A stretch of 64,000 bases of DNA from Photobacterium jeanii (GTDB taxonomy: Bacteria; Pseudomonadota; Gammaproteobacteria; Enterobacterales; Vibrionaceae), in contig NZ_LVHF01000015.1 in the NCBI RefSeq assembly GCF_001650345.1, forward strand, positions 13,524 to 77,523, in the 5' to 3' direction. Made by a program: the position numbers and the translations under genes. Positions 45,941-54,527 of this stretch are shown in pieces (the stretch's first letter is position 1; each line of letters opens with the position of its first letter). Below the pieces are notes generated by a model, which saw only the letters and a list, made by a program, of their open reading frames with translations, was not told the origin of the DNA and searched no databases.

Positions 45941-47527
45941 GCTGTAGAAGGTTGCCGCGCCAGGGCCAACTGGGATACCCAGTACGAACACCCATACATA
46001 GAACATCAAACTCCAACCTACCACGAACACAATCGAGTAAGGCAGCATGGTTGAAATCAGGGTACCTAGACCTAGGTTCTTCTGGTAACGGGTTGCTACC
46101 GCCAAGATCATCCCGAAGTAGCTCATCATAGGGGTGATAATGTTAGTCACCGAGTCACCGATACGGTAAGCCGCTTGAATGGTTTCAGGCGCGTAGCCAA
46201 CCAGCATCAGCATTGGAATAAAGATCGGTGCTGTTACCGCCCATTGTGCTGAAGCCGAACCAATCATCAGGTTGATAAAGCCACACATTAGAATGAAGGC
46301 GAAGAACAGCATTGGACCTGTTAAGCCAATCGATTGTAGGAAGTCAGCGCCGCCGACTGCGAATACTTGACCAAAATTAGTCCACTTAAAGAACGCCACA
46401 AACTGCGCGGCAAAGAACACCAGCACAATGTACATGCCCATCGATGACATTGATTTCGACATTGCGTCGATCACGTCACGGTCATTTTTCATGGTGCCAA
46501 CTACTTTACCGTACACAAAGCCCGGTACAGCGAAGAACACAAAGATAAACGCCACAATGCCTTTCAAGAATGGCGAGCCTGCCACTAAACCTGTGGTTGG
46601 GTGACGAAGAATACCGTCGGCAGGGACGATAGTCAGTGCTAACAATGCCGCTACCGCTAGTGCTGCGATACCCGCGTAACGTAGGCCTTTCTTTTCAACA
46701 TCGCTAAGCTTACCCATCTGATCGCCAGACAGATCTTCAGATGCTTCTTCTGGGCTGTATTTACCCAGTTTTGGTTCAACGATTTTCTCGGTAACGAACG
46801 CACCCATGATGGTGATCGCAAACGTCGAGGCAAACATGAAGTACCAGTTTACTTCAGGGCCAACAGTGTAGTTTGGATCGATCATTTGCGCGGCTGATTC
46901 GGTGATACCCGACAATAGTGGGTCAACCGTACCTAGCAGTAAGTTAGCACTGTAACCGCCCGAAACACCGGCAAAAGCGGCCGCTAGACCTGCCAGCGGG
47001 TGACGACCGAGCGAGTGGAAAAGCATCGCTGCCAGTGGGATAAGTACCACATAACCTAGCTCAGAAGCGGTGTTTGAGATGATACCGGCAAACACAACCA
47101 CTAGCGTTACCATGCGGCGTGAAGCGCCCATCACCAAACCGCGCATCGCAGAGGACAGTAGACCTGAATGTTCAGCAATCGCGACACCTAACATTGCCAC
47201 CAATACGGTGCCAAGCGGAGCGAAGCCGGTGAAGTTTTTCACCAAATTAGCCACGATCAGCTGGAGGCCTTCGGCATTGAGCAGGCTCACCACGTGGATC
47301 ATACCATCGGCAGCACGGCCCGCTGCACCTTCTGGGCGTGGATCCACCACGGAGACCCCAAAGTAACCAGCAATACCTGACGCCACTAAAATGGCTACGC
47401 AAAAGATTGCGAAAAGAGTGATTGGGTGAGGTAGGAGGTTACCAAGCCACTCGACAGTATCGAGAAAGCGGGTAAAGAGATTTTTTTTCGGCGTCTTGGG
47501 CGCCTGCTGTGAAGCAGATGAGTGCAT
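45929..47527 (-). CDS. AbgT-family transporter
   Basis: Inner-membrane transporter of 532 residues with about eleven to twelve helices. AbgT in Escherichia coli takes up p-aminobenzoyl-glutamate; other members export sulfonamides and folate precursors. Family features are the start FLDTVEWLGNLLPHPITLFAIFC, the GVSGGYSANLLLGTVDPLLSGIT motif and FINLMIGSASAQWAVTAPIFIPM. The ATG at 47527 follows GAGG. The direction of transport cannot be seen from sequence. Confidence 0.88.
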   Translation of the reverse strand: MHSSASQQAPKTPKKNLFTRFLDTVEWLGNLLPHPITLFAIFCVAILVASGIAGYFGVSVVDPRPEGAAGRAADGMIHVVSLLNAEGLQLIVANLVKNFTGFAPLGTVLVAMLGVAIAEHSGLLSSAMRGLVMGASRRMVTLVVVFAGIISNTASELGYVVLIPLAAMLFHSLGRHPLAGLAAAFAGVSGGYSANLLLGTVDPLLSGITESAAQMIDPNYTVGPEVNWYFMFASTFAITIMGAFVTEKIVEPKLGKYSPEEASEDLSGDQMGKLSDVEKKGLRYAGIAALAVAALLALTIVPADGILRHPTTGLVAGSPFLKGIVAFIFVFFAVPGFVYGKVVGTMKNDRDVIDAMSKSMSSMGMYIVLVFFAAQFVAFFKWTNFGQVFAVGGADFLQSIGLTGPMLFFAFILMCGFINLMIGSASAQWAVTAPIFIPMLMLVGYAPETIQAAYRIGDSVTNIITPMMSYFGMILAVATRYQKNLGLGTLISTMLPYSIVFVVGWSLMFYVWVFVLGIPVGPGAATFYSVGG

Positions 47528-48018
47528 AGAGATCCTCTTCCTTATCGAATTTTTCCCGTCAATGGGAATATCTTTATGGCGCAAAGGTTACGCTATTGTT
47601 AACGCCATAAACAAGAGGAAATCATTTCAAAATGTTTCCACTGTGACATTAATGTCTAAAAATTGTTAATTATATCGACTTTGCAGTTGAATAATTAAGC
47701 AGGTGCAGCATAAAACTGCAATGTTTGGCTATGAATTATGTTTCTGGTGGCGTTTTTGTAAGTAATTGATTGCGTGGTGGTTAAGCGAGCAGCATTGTGC
47801 TTGGTGTTGCTTATCGGTGTGATCGCTTCTGCATTTAGGTAGAAAAAGGCGATTTGTCACAGGATTTTTACAATCCGTGCGGTGGATAATCATGCGAACG
47901 TTAACTATCTGGGTCAAAAGTTTGTCAAAAATGGCGTAATTAATGTTTTGATTTCAAAATATCTCCGCTTGCTATGCTATAAGGTGGTTATAACAAACAA
48001 CCTGATAGTGGAGACAGC
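47528..48018. other. Divergent intergenic region
   Basis: About 490 AT-rich bases between the AbgT-family and acyltransferase genes. I see no gene, convincing promoter consensus, or repeat. The frame at 47729-47917 on the minus strand has no support. Confidence 0.5.
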
Positions 48019-49023
48019 TTGCGCCAGAAAATCTATTTTTTTGACCTTCTTCGCTGCGTCGCGGCCGTGGCTGTGGTGGTGATCCATGTGTTGGGACCGT
48101 ATCGCGACCAGTTGGGTGAGATTGCTAACTGGGATTGGGCGGTAGCAATAGGGTTTAATAGCGTGAGCCGATGGGCGGTGCCAGTGTTTATTATGCTCAC
48201 AGGGGCGCTGATGCTCAGTGATCGGCGCGACTTCGATCTCAAATATTATGTCCAGCGTCGATTGGGCAAAGTGTTACTGCCTTTCTTAGTGTGGTCGCTG
48301 TTTTATGCGCTGTTAAGCGGACTATCGCTCACAGGGTTTGATGGCAATGTGGTGCAGCAAACGGTATTGGCGTTGCCTGTTCACGAAACCTATTACCACC
48401 TTGGCTTCTTTTACTACTTTATCCCACTGTATCTGGTGATCCCATTTTTGGCGTGGTGGACCCGTCGCGCTGATCAAACCGCCGTACAGGCGATCACTTT
48501 GTTATGGCTTGGACTAACGGTGTTATTTTTCTTTGATGTTGAAGGCCCGTGGCAGCATGAGCTGGTGCTTTATAGTGGTTACTTACTTTGGGGTTACTGC
48601 CTATTTCATTATCAATGGCCGACCCGAGGTTGGTTGATTGGTCTGGGCGTGGTGATGGCGGTACTGACGTGCTACGGGGTGATCAGCGAGAGCTTGGCGC
48701 AAGGGGAATACACTGTTGGCCGTTGGTTATCGTATAAAACCATCAATACTGCCTTGATTGCAGCCATGGTGTTTGTGGTCGGGCGCTATGTGGGTGAGCG
48801 CTTACCTGAACGCCCGCAGCAATGGGTGTCGTTTGTGAGCCGCTATAGTTTAGGAATATATTTGCTGCACCCTTTGTTTCTGTGGCCAGTACGGGCATGG
48901 GATTTGTATTGGGGACCATCGTGGCTGATGATCCCGCTATGGACTTTGGTTGCTGGTGGATTGGCACTGGCGGCAAGCTATGGTTTAAGTCAGTCGAAGC
49001 GCACGGCTTGGCTAGTGCCTTAG
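48019..49023 (+). CDS. Acyltransferase-3 family membrane protein (WecH-like)
   Basis: Integral membrane O-acyltransferase of 334 residues with about ten helices. The N-terminal motif DLLRCVAAVAVVVIHV places the catalytic His, and the PVFIMLTGALML segment and the YSLGIYLLHPL motif near the C-terminus define Acyl_transf_3 proteins. It resembles WecH, which acetylates enterobacterial common antigen, but the target here is not determinable. The start codon is TTG after GTGGAGA, and GTGGAG is a reasonable ribosome binding site. Confidence 0.82.
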   Translation: MRQKIYFFDLLRCVAAVAVVVIHVLGPYRDQLGEIANWDWAVAIGFNSVSRWAVPVFIMLTGALMLSDRRDFDLKYYVQRRLGKVLLPFLVWSLFYALLSGLSLTGFDGNVVQQTVLALPVHETYYHLGFFYYFIPLYLVIPFLAWWTRRADQTAVQAITLLWLGLTVLFFFDVEGPWQHELVLYSGYLLWGYCLFHYQWPTRGWLIGLGVVMAVLTCYGVISESLAQGEYTVGRWLSYKTINTALIAAMVFVVGRYVGERLPERPQQWVSFVSRYSLGIYLLHPLFLWPVRAWDLYWGPSWLMIPLWTLVAGGLALAASYGLSQSKRTAWLVP

Positions 49024-49029
49024 TCAGCG

Positions 49030-49359
49030 TTAGCGTTTAAGGGCAAAGTGCATGAATTGGCGACCTTTATAGGTCATGGTGCCTTGGTCGCCAGGGTTGA
49101 GGGCGTGGTAATAATGCACGCCGACCAAAAACTCACGTCGTGGCCCGCCATCGGTTGGCTCAACATAAATCCAATACTCTTCATTATCTTCACCGGGCTG
49201 TGCTCCTATGATGGCGTTGGCTTGTTTATCAAGTACGCACACTTCGATGCTTTGCTCTGGCGCATCCAACCCCAAGCTGTGGCGGCGGTAAGAATAAACG
49301 AAATACAGCAAAGCGATGACGAGCAGCAGTGCGAGGGTAATAGGGATCCAGACGGGCAT
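49030..49359 (-). CDS. yhhM: DUF2500 membrane-anchored protein (YhhM-like)
   Basis: Small protein with one N-terminal helix (MPVWIPITLALLLVIALLYFVYS) and an outside domain ending YYHALNPGDQGTMTYKGRQFMHF, the DUF2500 signature. AAGGAG precedes the ATG at 49359, giving 109 residues. In Escherichia coli yhhM is close to yhhN, yhhL, rsmD and ftsY, as here. Function unknown. Confidence 0.82.
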   Translation of the reverse strand: MPVWIPITLALLLVIALLYFVYSYRRHSLGLDAPEQSIEVCVLDKQANAIIGAQPGEDNEEYWIYVEPTDGGPRREFLVGVHYYHALNPGDQGTMTYKGRQFMHFALKR

Positions 49360-49691
49360 GATTAACTCCTTGTGCAAGTGAGGGTCACTTGGCTCCTTGA
49401 ATACACGTTCCTAATATAATGCAGAAACCATTGATCGTTATTTTGATGCTAAACACCATGCTCAAGGCGGGAAAGCGTGATCTGTTGGCGGTTTTCAGCA
49501 TCAGCGATGACATCAATGTGAGCATATACTGACTTTTTTGTCGTACAGTTATTGCATTGCCATCGCAAGGCGGTAAGGTAAAAGAAACAATGTGTTAACT
49601 TATTGGTAAGCAATCCGCACCTCTTAGCTGCTAGGGATAGGGTGGTTGATGAGGTGAAAAACAAGAATGCCAATAATAGGGAGATAAGCGA
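49360..49691. other. Intergenic spacer
   Basis: About 330 bases between yhhM and the HEPN-like gene. TATAAT occurs at 49414-49419 on the plus strand without a clear -35. A minus-strand frame running from 49449 into the next gene is a shadow. Confidence 0.45.
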
Positions 49692-50057
49692 ATGGCCAAT
49701 ATCGAGATGGTTGTGACTAAAACACGGCGGATCGAGCATCTTCTGCGTGAACATTATCATGCCGAAGGAAAAGGGTTACATCAGCTTATTTCAAGCTGTG
49801 AGACTCGATTACCTCATGAAATCATTCCAAAGCTTCGCTTTATTGCGTCAGTGCGTAACAAAGTGGTGCACGAAGATGGCTATAAGTTGGATGATAAGAA
49901 AGGTTTTGTTGCTGCCTGCAAATTGTGTGAGAAAGAGCTGACACCACGCAGCGGACGTTTTATTTGGGGAGTAGCACTGTTTGTGTTGTTCGCTTTTACG
50001 GCCTTGGCAGTTTGGTTCTACTCAGTCAATTGGCACAATATTAACTTAACGCCATAA
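49692..50057 (+). CDS. Small membrane-anchored protein with HEPN-like R-x4-H motif
   Basis: Protein of 121 residues, not firmly assignable; the closest idea is DUF4145. It has an N-terminal helical domain of about 85 residues, and RNKVVH at residues 55-60 fits the R-x4-6-H catalytic motif of HEPN nucleases. A single C-terminal helix (WGVALFVLFAFTALAVWFYSV) would anchor it to the membrane with the domain in the cytoplasm. AGGGAG precedes the ATG. No antitoxin-like partner lies next to it, which speaks against a toxin. It ends before a terminator. Confidence 0.7.
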   Translation: MANIEMVVTKTRRIEHLLREHYHAEGKGLHQLISSCETRLPHEIIPKLRFIASVRNKVVHEDGYKLDDKKGFVAACKLCEKELTPRSGRFIWGVALFVLFAFTALAVWFYSVNWHNINLTP

Positions 50058-50132
50058 TAAACAATTGGTTATCTTCGGTTAGTATTATTAAACACCGGTT
50101 ATTCAGAGAAATGGCGAAGATAGCAGCACAAC

Positions 50133-50164
50133 AAAAAAGGGCACCCACTGGGTGCCCTTTTTTT
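50133..50164. terminator. Bidirectional terminator
   Basis: AAAAAAGGGCACCC pairs with its complement around ACT. It serves the HEPN-like gene and the 26-codon gene on the other strand. Confidence 0.85.
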
Positions 50165-50181
50165 GTAAATTTGTTTTGTGC

Positions 50182-50262
50182 TTAGTAAAGCATCGGCAGC
50201 GTCATGAGACCAGCAACGACTGCGATCATCATAAGCCCTTGTTTTTGAGAAGTAGTGAACAT
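50182..50262 (-). CDS. Small hydrophobic protein of 26 residues
   Basis: A short frame with good credentials. GGAG lies 7 bases before the ATG at 50262. The translation has a polar start (MFTTSQKQG) and then one hydrophobic helix (LMMIAVVAGLMTLPMLY), as in small membrane proteins. The stop is 17 bases from a strong terminator. I do not recognise a family. Because it is tiny, conservation in relatives would be the decisive test. Confidence 0.6.
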   Translation of the reverse strand: MFTTSQKQGLMMIAVVAGLMTLPMLY

Positions 50263-51128
50263 AAGTAGGCTCCTTATTTAGCTGCTTGAGATATCTTGAT
50301 ATTTAAAATAGCACTGTTTTTATGGTTTAGGCAAGTATGAATGTCATTTTGTTGTAAAAAACACAGTTTTAAAGTGGCTGATTGGCATTGTTTGCTTAGG
50401 TTTATATGTGTTTTTGCCGTTGTATAAAGTTTGACTTATTTTGATATCTTTCTTTTTGTTGTTTGTAAGTTGTTGTTTTTAATTGCTTTGATATGGTTTT
50501 TTGCTTGTTTAATCCTATTTTTAATAGCCTTTATAGTGTTGATGAATCTTTTTTGTCAGATTTAAGGCTTAGTGCGATCTCGCTTGTGGCTGGGGCGGTA
50601 AACTAGATATTGATAAGGTGATTACTGTTGCTTATTAGGATAATTATCTAGTTATCAGTCATCTGGCTAGATAACCTTTGGTATGAGTCCAATAACATTA
50701 GCCTCAGATGTCCATAATAAAACCCAGATGAATGAAGAAGGTTCCCATTAATCAACTTTCATCCTAAGTCTTTGTTTTTAATGTGGTGGTGGCGAGTGAT
50801 TCTCTGTCTTTTCTCTCTGTGATTAGTCTGCATTTTGCTGTGGTCGCTCTGGTTTTTTGCCCTGTTTTTATTGCCAAGGCAGGTAAACGTTTGCGTTTGA
50901 GGTTTTTGGCTTAATACAAACTTAATACAGGTGCTGGTGGGCAGTGAATAGGATATTTTCATACTAATATTGCGCAATGCCCTCAATTCGCTTTGTCACG
51001 ATAAAGGTGTGATTGAGCGCAAAAAAGTGGGCTGGCTTTTCTAAGCAGTGTCGTGTTATCAGGATCCCTGACTAGACAATCGTGAGCGGCTTTTTAAACT
51101 GGCAGCGTTGATTATTATTGGTGATTGT
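50263..51128. other. Long intergenic region without a protein gene
   Basis: About 866 bases, T-rich on the plus strand. It holds an inverted repeat (TTATCTAG at 50644-50651 with CTAGATAA at 50667-50674) and a direct repeat at 50910-50929, listed separately. No ORF with credible coding features was found. A small RNA is possible but no terminator-hairpin was identified for one. Confidence 0.45.
50910..50929. promoter_or_regulatory. CTTAATACA direct repeat with 11-bp period
   Basis: CTTAATACA occurs at 50910-50918 and again at 50921-50929, two bases apart, so the start-to-start distance is one helical turn. Direct repeats with this period are typical of OmpR/PhoB-type response-regulator sites. 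It is about 200 bases before yhhN. Confidence 0.4.
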
Positions 51129-51752
51129 ATGTGGGTTTGGTTAACCATTTTATTTTCTGGGTTACTACACATTAATGCTGCTTACCGCGGCCCGAAGTGG
51201 CAGTTTTATCTGTTTAAGCCATTAACGATAGTGTTGCTGATGTGTCTGATGTGGCAACACGGGCTGACTTCGTTTTATCAGCAAGCTATTTTTGCGGGCT
51301 TAGCGTTTTCTGTGGTGGGTGATGTTTTCTTGATGTTGCCACGGGATCGCTTTGTACAAGGGTTGGCGGGCTTTTTTGTTGCGCATGTTATTTATTCCAT
51401 CGCTTTTTGGAGTCAGCTCAGTGCCAGCATGGTGTGGTGGTTGCCTGCGATGCTGTTTGGTGGCGGTGTGATTGTCTTTCTGCTTTTGTTGCCCTCGCTC
51501 GGCAAACTGATGGCGCCAGTGGCGTTATACATTGCCATGATCACCCAAATGGCGTGGGCGGCGGGGGAGTTTTGGCTCACGACCCAAAGTATGATCGGCA
51601 TGGTGGCGTTTGCTGGCGCGGTGATGTTTATGGTGTCGGATACCGTTTTAGCGGTTAATCGCTTTCGCGGCCCGTTTACCAGTGCCACTGCGATAGTGAT
51701 GACGACTTACTATCTGGCTCAAGCCTTGATTGTTGGTTCTGCCATTCTCTAA
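51129..51752 (+). CDS. yhhN: Lysoplasmalogenase-family membrane protein YhhN
   Basis: Integral membrane protein of 207 residues with about seven or eight helices. The YhhN family includes the lysoplasmalogenase TMEM86. Recognisable are AYRGPKWQFYLFKPLTI and VVGDVFLMLPRDRFVQGLAGFFVAH, and the C-terminal ATAIVMTTYYLAQALIV. The ATG at 51129 is preferred over an in-frame TTG upstream. yhhM, yhhN and yhhL all lie near rsmD and ftsY, as in Escherichia coli. Confidence 0.86.
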   Translation: MWVWLTILFSGLLHINAAYRGPKWQFYLFKPLTIVLLMCLMWQHGLTSFYQQAIFAGLAFSVVGDVFLMLPRDRFVQGLAGFFVAHVIYSIAFWSQLSASMVWWLPAMLFGGGVIVFLLLLPSLGKLMAPVALYIAMITQMAWAAGEFWLTTQSMIGMVAFAGAVMFMVSDTVLAVNRFRGPFTSATAIVMTTYYLAQALIVGSAIL

Positions 51753-51924
51753 CTTGGTCGCTTTGCTCGTTGAGCGCTTCTTATTATTTAATACTGAGAT
51801 CAACGCGAAAAATGAAATCAGAGAATGGGTCTGTTGGTCTAGGGTTAGTAGAGAGCGCCTAACTTTGTTGCGCTGATAGCGACTAGACGCAAGTGTGGTC
51901 GCGGCTGAAGAGAGGTAGCGGCCC

Positions 51925-52242
51925 ATGAGTTGGCAACGAGTGTACCAAGCAGCAAATAGCATTGAAGCCCATTGTTTGAAAGGGTTACTGGAAAGCGAAT
52001 ACATTGCTGTGCAGTTAACCGGTGAAGGATTAGCCGCGGCGACGGGCGAGCTGCCAACCTCGGTATTGGAAGTAAGCTTGTGGGTCGAGGAACAAGACTG
52101 GTCGCGGGCGAGCGCGTTACTCCACGACTATGAACAGCAACAAGTGAAGCACGATTGGCACTGCGCTCGTTGTCATGAGGCAAATAGCAGCCAGTTTGAA
52201 ATTTGTTGGCAATGTGGGGCTGAGCGGGAAGAAAATACGTAA
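51925..52242 (+). CDS. DUF2007-domain protein with C-terminal zinc ribbon
   Basis: Protein of 105 residues. The first 70 residues (YQAANSIEAHCLKGLLESEYIAVQL) match DUF2007, a small ferredoxin-like domain of putative signal-transduction proteins. The C-terminus has a CxxC pair twice (HCARCHEA and CWQCGAE), forming a zinc ribbon. GAGGTAGCGG precedes the ATG. Function unknown. Confidence 0.82.
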   Translation: MSWQRVYQAANSIEAHCLKGLLESEYIAVQLTGEGLAAATGELPTSVLEVSLWVEEQDWSRASALLHDYEQQQVKHDWHCARCHEANSSQFEICWQCGAEREENT

Positions 52243-52248
52243 ATCATT

Positions 52249-52277
52249 AAGGTGCATTTAAAATGCACTTATTTTGC
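52249..52277 (+). terminator. Probable terminator after the DUF2007 gene
   Basis: GTGCATTT and AAATGCAC form a stem with a small loop, followed by TTATTTTGCTTT. Confidence 0.5.
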
Positions 52278-52344
52278 TTTGGGTCAACAACTCGTCACCC
52301 TGCTGTGGTTTAATAGCGTTTTAAGCCAACGATGAGAATTTGTG

Positions 52345-52587
52345 ATGACGGAATCCGTTCATGCCCATAACGTACTGAATATGCTGCTGGAAGAGAGTGC
52401 AGATTACACTTTAGCGAGCTTACGTCAGGCTGTGGTCGCGCAATATGGCGAAGAGGTACGTTTCCATACTTGTAGTCTACAAGACTTAACGTTTGATGCT
52501 TTGCTGACGTTCCTGCTAGATCGCCGCAAAGTTATCCAAGATGGCGATAAAATTACGGCTAATCGTGACCGTATGTGCAGTCATTAA
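52345..52587 (+). CDS. yecH: YecH-family metal-binding protein (DUF2492)
   Basis: Small cytoplasmic protein of 80 residues. SVHAHNVLNMLLEES and RFHTCSLQDLT carry His and Cys that are conserved in YecH, and the C-terminal MCSH completes the likely metal site. The ATG at 52345 is preferred over the adjoining GTG. In Escherichia coli yecH lies elsewhere, so placement here is a lineage feature. Function unknown. Confidence 0.85.
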   Translation: MTESVHAHNVLNMLLEESADYTLASLRQAVVAQYGEEVRFHTCSLQDLTFDALLTFLLDRRKVIQDGDKITANRDRMCSH

Positions 52588-52611
52588 CCGTAAAAAGAAA
52601 TATTTATTAAC

Positions 52612-52631
52612 GAGGCGGTTTTAATCGCCTC
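52612..52631 (+). terminator. Weak hairpin after yecH
   Basis: GAGGCG pairs with CGCCTC over GTTTTAAT. The following T-run is short, so termination is uncertain. Confidence 0.35.
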
Positions 52632-52752
52632 CGATTTGTTCGTTTGTTATACTCCTTCCGCGCTTAATTCAGCCGTCCGGCTGACAACGTGATCTCTTAG
52701 GTCGTCAGACCCAATACGTACTCTTACTATTACTCTTTATTGAGGCATGCCT

Positions 52753-53343
52753 GTGGAAATTATATCTGCGGCGGTCATGTTATTTTTAATCATGGATCCG
52801 CTGGGAAATCTGCCAGTAATGTTGTCGATCCTGCGGCATATTGAGCCGAAACGTCGACGTCTCATTATGGTGCGGGAATTGTGTTTTGCGTTGATCATCT
52901 TGCTGCTGTTTTTATTCGGCGGTAAACAGATGCTGGCGTTTTTACATGTATCGACCGAAACAGTCAGTATTTCGGGCGGTATTATCCTGTTCTTGATTGC
53001 GATCAGGATGATTTTCCCTCAGCCGGGTGGGGTGACTGGGCTTGCAGCAGGTGAAGAACCGTTTTTGGTGCCGATGGCGATCCCTATGATTGCGGGTCCA
53101 TCGGTATTGGCTTCGCTGTTGCTACTATCGAATCAAGATCCAAGCCGTACTTGGGATTGGGCGCTGTCTGTGCTGCTCGCATGGGGGGCAACCTTTGTGG
53201 TGCTAATGTTCTACGAAGTGTTTAACCGTTTATTGGGCGAGCGTGGCTTGAAAGCTATTGAGCGTTTGATGGGCTTGCTATTGATTATGATGGCGACTCA
53301 AATGTTCCTTGATGGGATCCGCTCTTACCTTCATATTGGGTAA
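52753..53343 (+). CDS. yhgN: MarC-family membrane protein YhgN
   Basis: Inner-membrane protein with about six helices, MarC family, function unsettled. EIISAAVMLFLIMDPLGNLPV and SISGGIILFLIAIRMIFP fit YhgN, and the C-terminal RLMGLLLIMMATQMFLDGIR matches closely. The GTG at 52753 is preferred: GAGG is 7 bases upstream, whereas the ATG at 52747 is too close to it; this gives 196 residues. It stands alone and is convergent with yhhL. Confidence 0.88.
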   Translation: MEIISAAVMLFLIMDPLGNLPVMLSILRHIEPKRRRLIMVRELCFALIILLLFLFGGKQMLAFLHVSTETVSISGGIILFLIAIRMIFPQPGGVTGLAAGEEPFLVPMAIPMIAGPSVLASLLLLSNQDPSRTWDWALSVLLAWGATFVVLMFYEVFNRLLGERGLKAIERLMGLLLIMMATQMFLDGIRSYLHIG

Positions 53344-53361
53344 GAGAAATAACAAAGTATT

Positions 53362-53388
53362 AAAAAGGCGGCTAATAGCCGCCTTTTT
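53362..53388. terminator. Bidirectional terminator between yhgN and yhhL
   Basis: AAAAAGGCGGCT pairs perfectly with AGCCGCCTTTTT around AAT; both strands end in T-runs. Confidence 0.9.
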
Positions 53389-53425
53389 ACGTTATTGGGT
53401 CGTGAATTGTCGTGAAACCACTTGG

Positions 53426-53692
53426 TTACATCATGTATTTACGACGAATGTCGAGTAGGGCAAAAATCCCAAATAATAAAATTGACCACTTTTCCCATCG
53501 CGTCATTGGGATTTTGTCACCAAAGGCACCAACAAACATCAGCATTTGTACCCCGTGCATCATGAATAGGAAGCCTGTCATGATGTAGAGCACCATGGCA
53601 GTCATGCCTGGGAATGGGTGAAAAATATTGATCGCCAATACCAACCAGACAAAACCGATCGCCACTTTAGCGAGCAAAATCAATGCTTTCAT
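53426..53692 (-). CDS. yhhL: DUF1145 membrane protein YhhL
   Basis: Small inner-membrane protein of 88 residues with three helices (AKVAIGFVWLVLAINIF, MTAMVLYIMTGFLFMMHGVQML, and WSILLFGIFALL). The ATG overlaps the rsmD stop as ATGA, so the two are translationally coupled. The position after rsmD matches Escherichia coli. Function unknown. Confidence 0.87.
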   Translation of the reverse strand: MKALILLAKVAIGFVWLVLAINIFHPFPGMTAMVLYIMTGFLFMMHGVQMLMFVGAFGDKIPMTRWEKWSILLFGIFALLDIRRKYMM

Positions 53693-54294
53693 GCTTCCTC
53701 TCTCTCAAATAAACGGTAACTCACTTGGCCGGCGGTTTTCTCACGGTGAAGATGCCAGTGCGCAGGTGTTGGTAAGTCACCCAGTTCCTTTTCTGTTTCG
53801 ATATAAATCACGGCTTGCGGCGCTAGCCAGCCATTTTGCTCCAATAAGGTAATAACCTCATTGATCAAATCTTTACGGAAAGGGGGATCGATAAACACCA
53901 CATCATGGGGTGTGCCCGGCTGTGCCAAAAAGGTCAATGCATTGGTATTGTGCAGGGTTGCGCTATCAGTACCCAGTGTCGCTAAGTTTTGTTTTAGCTG
54001 ATTGGCGGCTTTGCTGTCGAGTTCCAGCAAAGTCAGGCTTTCAGCCCCGCGTGATAAGGCTTCAAAACCGAGGCCGCCACTACCGGCAAAGAGGTCGAGA
54101 CACTTGGCTTGATGTAAATCACCAGCCAGCCAGTTAAAGACGGTTTCTTTGACGCGATCTGTGGTTGGGCGTAATCCTTCGACATCATGCACTGGCAGTT
54201 TTCGTCCGCGCCAGCGACCGCTAATGATTCTGACGAATCCTGTTTGGCGGTTATTTTGCTGATTTCGCCCTGATTGTTGTCTACGTCTCGTCAT
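53689..54294 (-). CDS. rsmD: 16S rRNA (guanine(966)-N2)-methyltransferase
   Basis: Methylates G966 of 16S rRNA during 30S assembly. The N-terminal GFVRIISGRWRGRKLPV, LRPTTDRVKETVFNWL, the cofactor motif LDLFAGSGGLGFEALSRG and the catalytic DPPF (FIDPPFRKDL) are intact. The ATG at 54294 yields 201 residues; an earlier in-frame start is rejected. It is divergent from ftsY, as in enterobacteria. Confidence 0.95.
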   Translation of the reverse strand: MTRRRQQSGRNQQNNRQTGFVRIISGRWRGRKLPVHDVEGLRPTTDRVKETVFNWLAGDLHQAKCLDLFAGSGGLGFEALSRGAESLTLLELDSKAANQLKQNLATLGTDSATLHNTNALTFLAQPGTPHDVVFIDPPFRKDLINEVITLLEQNGWLAPQAVIYIETEKELGDLPTPAHWHLHREKTAGQVSYRLFEREEA

Positions 54295-54527
54295 AAATTT
54301 CTTCGACCGTTCAGAAAATGATAGTATACAGCTGTTTTTCGGTGGCAAATTCGCCACATTGTCACTATGACTATTTCGTTAAGTTATCGAACGCCGCCAA
54401 CATATCACCAAAGGTGAGTGAAATAGCGGGAAAATGCCGATAATTGAACGAAATGGCCATGGGTTATGTCATAACTCAACAGGCTGACATTGAGATAATT
54501 GTACCAATCAAGCTGTAGGATTTGCCA

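Noticed and set aside
49449..49760. Minus-strand frame of about 100 codons
   Set aside because: It overlaps the HEPN-like gene and has no ribosome binding site or homology.
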